Source: CAWDXG01 sp963822115
GTDB lineage: Bacteria > Myxococcota_A > Polyangia > Polyangiales > Polyangiaceae
NCBI GenBank assembly: GCA_963822115.1
Contig: CAWGGM010000004.1
Span: forward strand, 248,001 to 312,000
Length of the DNA stretch: 64,000 nt
Direction: 5' to 3'
Below, piece after piece: positions 62,073 to 64,000 of the stretch. Made by a program: the position numbers and the translations under genes. How positions within the stretch are numbered: position 1 is the stretch's first letter; each line of letters starts with the position of its first letter. The notes beneath the pieces were generated by a model. That model ran no database searches, was not told the DNA's origin, and saw only the letters and a list, made by a program, of their open reading frames with translations.

Positions 62073-64000
62073 GTGAGAATCGTCTGCATCGGCGGCGGGC
62101 CCGCCGGCCTCTACTTCGGCATCCTGATGAAGAAGGCCGACCCGCAGAACGAGGTGGTCGTCCTCGAGCGCAACCGCGAAAACGACACCTTCGGCTTCGG
62201 GGTGGTGTTTTCCGACGCGACGCTCGACAACCTCGCCGCGGCCGACGCCGAGTCGTACCAGGCGATCACCGGGAGCTTCGCCCACTGGGACGACATCGAC
62301 ATCCACTTCAAGGGCCAGGTGCTCTCGTCCACCGGTCACGGCTTCAGCGGCATGGGCCGGAAGGAGCTCTTGCGCATCCTGCAGGAGCGCGCGCAGGCAC
62401 TCGGCGTCGACCTGCGTTTCGAGACCGAGGTGCAGGACATCACCCCGTGGCTCGACGCCGACCTGGTCGTCGCGGCCGACGGCGTGAACAGCGGCATCCG
62501 CGACCGCTACGCCGAGCACTTCGAGCCGGACCTCGACTGGCGGCCGAACCGCTTCGTGTGGCTCGGGACGACCTTCCCGTTCGGCGCCTTCACGTTCTAC
62601 TTCCGTGAGAACGAGCACGGCCTGTTCCGCGTACACGCCTACCGCTACGCCAAGGACAGCTCGACGTTCATCGTCGAGTGCACCGAGGACGCCTGGAAGA
62701 AGGCGGGCCTGGACCAGGCCAGCGAAGACGAGACGGTCGCCTACTGCGAGGAGCTGTTCAAGGAGGAGCTGGCCGGCCACCGGCTGCTCAAGAACAGGAG
62801 CGTGTGGCGGAGCTTCCCCACGGTGAAGAACGCCCACTGGCACCACAAGAACGTCGTTCTCCTCGGCGACGCGGTGCACACCGCGCACTTCTCCATCGGT
62901 TCGGGCACCAAGCTGGCGATGGAAGACGCCATTTCGCTGCGCGACGCCCTGGCCACGCACGACAGCATCGAAGCCGCGCTGGACGCCTACGAGGCCGAGC
63001 GCCGCCCGGTCGTCGAGAGCATCCAGCGCGCCGCACAGGTGAGCCTCGAGTGGTTCGAGAACACCGAGCGCTACATGGATCTCGAGCCGATCCAGTTCGC
63101 CTTCAGCCTGCTGACGCGTAGCATGCGCGTCACGCACGAGAACCTCGAGCTGCGCGACCCGGCTTTCGTCGAGCGCGTCGACGAATGGGTGGCGGGCAAG
63201 GCCAAGCAGCAGACCGGCCTCAGGCTGCACCTCGACAGTGGGCGCATCCCGCCGCCGATGTTCACGCCGTTCCGCCTGCGCGAGCTCTTGCTGGAAAACC
63301 GCGTGGTCGTCTCGCCGATGTGCCAGTACTCGGCCGAGGACGGCACCATCAACGACTGGCACCTCGTGCACCTCGGCAGCCGCGCGCTCGGCGGCGCGGG
63401 CCTCGTCATGAGCGAGATGACCGACGTGAGCCGCGACGGGCGCATCACGCCGGGCTGCGCCGGAATGTACAAGCCCGAGCACGTCGCAGCGTGGCGCCGC
63501 GTCGTCGACTTCGTGCACACCCAGAGCGCGGCGAAGATCGGCGATGCAGCTCGCGCACGCCGGCCGCAAGGGCTCGACCAAACGCATGTGGGAGGGCATC
63601 GACGAGCCGCTGCCCAGCGGCAACTGGCCGCTCATCGCGCCCTCGCCCATCCCCTACTTCGAGCACAGCCAGGTGCCGAAGCAGATGGACCGCGCCGACA
63701 TGGACCAGGTGCGGGACGACTTCGTGCGCGCAGCAGGCATGGCCGAGGAAGCCGGCTTCGACCTGCTCGAGCTGCACTTCGCGCACGGCTATCTGCTCTC
63801 GACGTTCATCTCGCCGCTCACCAACACGCGCGACGACGAATACGGCGGCTCGCTCGAAAACCGGCTGCGCTATCCGCTCGAGATCTTCGATGCGGTACGC
63901 AAGGTCTGGCCGGGGAACAAGCCGATGAGCGTGCGCATCTCCGCCACGGACTGGGCGCCGGGCGGGCTGTCGCTGGACGACTGCATCGGCGTCGGACGCG
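62073..64000 (+). CDS. Salicylyl-CoA 5-hydroxylase / 2-aminobenzoyl-CoA monooxygenase-reductase type (frameshifted, 3' end outside window)
   Basis: GTG at 62073 after CAGGAGATACCA. The N-terminal half is an FAD monooxygenase: MRIVCIGGGPAGLYFGILMK, FGFGVVFSDATLDNL and LLGDAVHTAHFSIGSGTKLA match the salicylyl-CoA 5-hydroxylase group. The C-terminal half is an old-yellow-enzyme-like reductase (VVVSPMCQYSAEDG, LHLGSRALGG). Near 63541 one extra base (G) breaks the frame: removing it gives GMQLAHAGRKGSTKRMW, as in the family, continuing to the window edge. It acts on CoA-activated aromatic acids such as salicylate or 2-aminobenzoate in ring-opening degradation. Confidence 0.78.
   Translation, partial: MRIVCIGGGPAGLYFGILMKKADPQNEVVVLERNRENDTFGFGVVFSDATLDNLAAADAESYQAITGSFAHWDDIDIHFKGQVLSSTGHGFSGMGRKELLRILQERAQALGVDLRFETEVQDITPWLDADLVVAADGVNSGIRDRYAEHFEPDLDWRPNRFVWLGTTFPFGAFTFYFRENEHGLFRVHAYRYAKDSSTFIVECTEDAWKKAGLDQASEDETVAYCEELFKEELAGHRLLKNRSVWRSFPTVKNAHWHHKNVVLLGDAVHTAHFSIGSGTKLAMEDAISLRDALATHDSIEAALDAYEAERRPVVESIQRAAQVSLEWFENTERYMDLEPIQFAFSLLTRSMRVTHENLELRDPAFVERVDEWVAGKAKQQTGLRLHLDSGRIPPPMFTPFRLRELLLENRVVVSPMCQYSAEDGTINDWHLVHLGSRALGGAGLVMSEMTDVSRDGRITPGCAGMYKPEHVAAWRRVVDFVHTQSAAKIGDAARARRPQGLDQTHVGGHRRAAAQRQLAAHRALAHPLLRAQPGAEADGPRRHGPGAGRLRARSRHGRGSRLRPARAALRARLSALDVHLAAHQHARRRIRRLARKPAALSARDLRCGTQGLAGEQADERAHLRHGLGAGRAVAGRLHRRRT

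Noticed and set aside
1..64000. tRNA, rRNA, transposase or integrase genes
   Set aside because: No cloverleaf, rRNA-like or IS-like sequence was recognised by eye. A covariance-model search would be needed to exclude a tRNA.

Overview
The window is very GC-rich, densely coded on both strands and almost certainly comes from a member of the Myxococcota (Polyangia-like). The signs are: many lipoproteins with Gly/Thr/Ala/Ser-rich linkers, a protein ending in a MYXO-CTERM-type sorting signal, an AgmX/PglI-type TonB-like C-terminus, a DUF4388/HD-GYP-like/receiver multidomain regulator, a Ser/Thr kinase with two kinase domains, hybrid histidine kinases and multihaem lipoproteins. I found no tRNA, rRNA, CRISPR array or transposase.

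Layout. 1-1748: end of a CooC-like Ni-insertase gene coupled to a ferredoxin/rubredoxin-reductase-type flavoprotein. 1799-3581: an O-methyltransferase with a frameshifted C-terminus, divergent from a broken LysR gene. 3600-9585: a hybrid histidine kinase, then a histidine kinase/response regulator/lipoprotein operon. 9659-16010: P-domain lipoprotein, O-methyltransferase, GIY-YIG protein, beta-barrel and the multidomain regulator. 16077-24801: a leftward cell-envelope operon headed by a large thrombospondin-3-repeat lipoprotein and holding two near-duplicate lipoproteins. 25171-32618: hypothetical, 21-nt repeat tract, double kinase, M20 peptidase, and a DUF1648 membrane protein with its GntR regulator and palindromic operator. 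32681-44441: HpnA-like epimerase, a Cys-rich lipoprotein beside a PqqD-like/flavoprotein/methyltransferase fusion, an ADP-ribosylglycohydrolase-macro fusion, an F420-dependent-reductase-like protein, an octahaem lipoprotein, a PLP decarboxylase and a copper monooxygenase. 44559-51824: ECF sigma operon, SlyX, lipoproteins, SYLF protein and CHAP protein. 51873-61347: ferritin-like protein, MFS exporter, formyltransferase and ATP-grasp genes that share start codons, TerB, a CCAEP-tail radical SAM protein, YggX. 61569-64000: a Lys-rich secreted repeat peptide and a salicylyl-CoA 5-hydroxylase-type gene running off the edge.

Main points of interest. (1) An eight-copy CTCG tract lies in the signal-peptide codons of the 21417-24801 lipoprotein and puts the start codon one base out of frame with the body; seven copies would restore it, which is the arrangement of a phase-variable gene. 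(2) A three-domain PqqD-like/flavin decarboxylase-like/methyltransferase protein next to a six-Cys secreted peptide suggests peptide modification. (3) An ADP-ribosylglycohydrolase is fused to a macro domain behind a membrane segment. (4) A small exported protein repeats a VLCGG motif between Lys-rich spacers. (5) Two divergent biosynthetic genes start on one CATG palindrome.

Caution. Several otherwise intact genes carry single-base frame breaks (near 1969, 7037, 7147, 24790 and 63541). These may be real, but a common cause in indel-type sequence errors cannot be excluded, and this weakens any claim built on reading frame alone.
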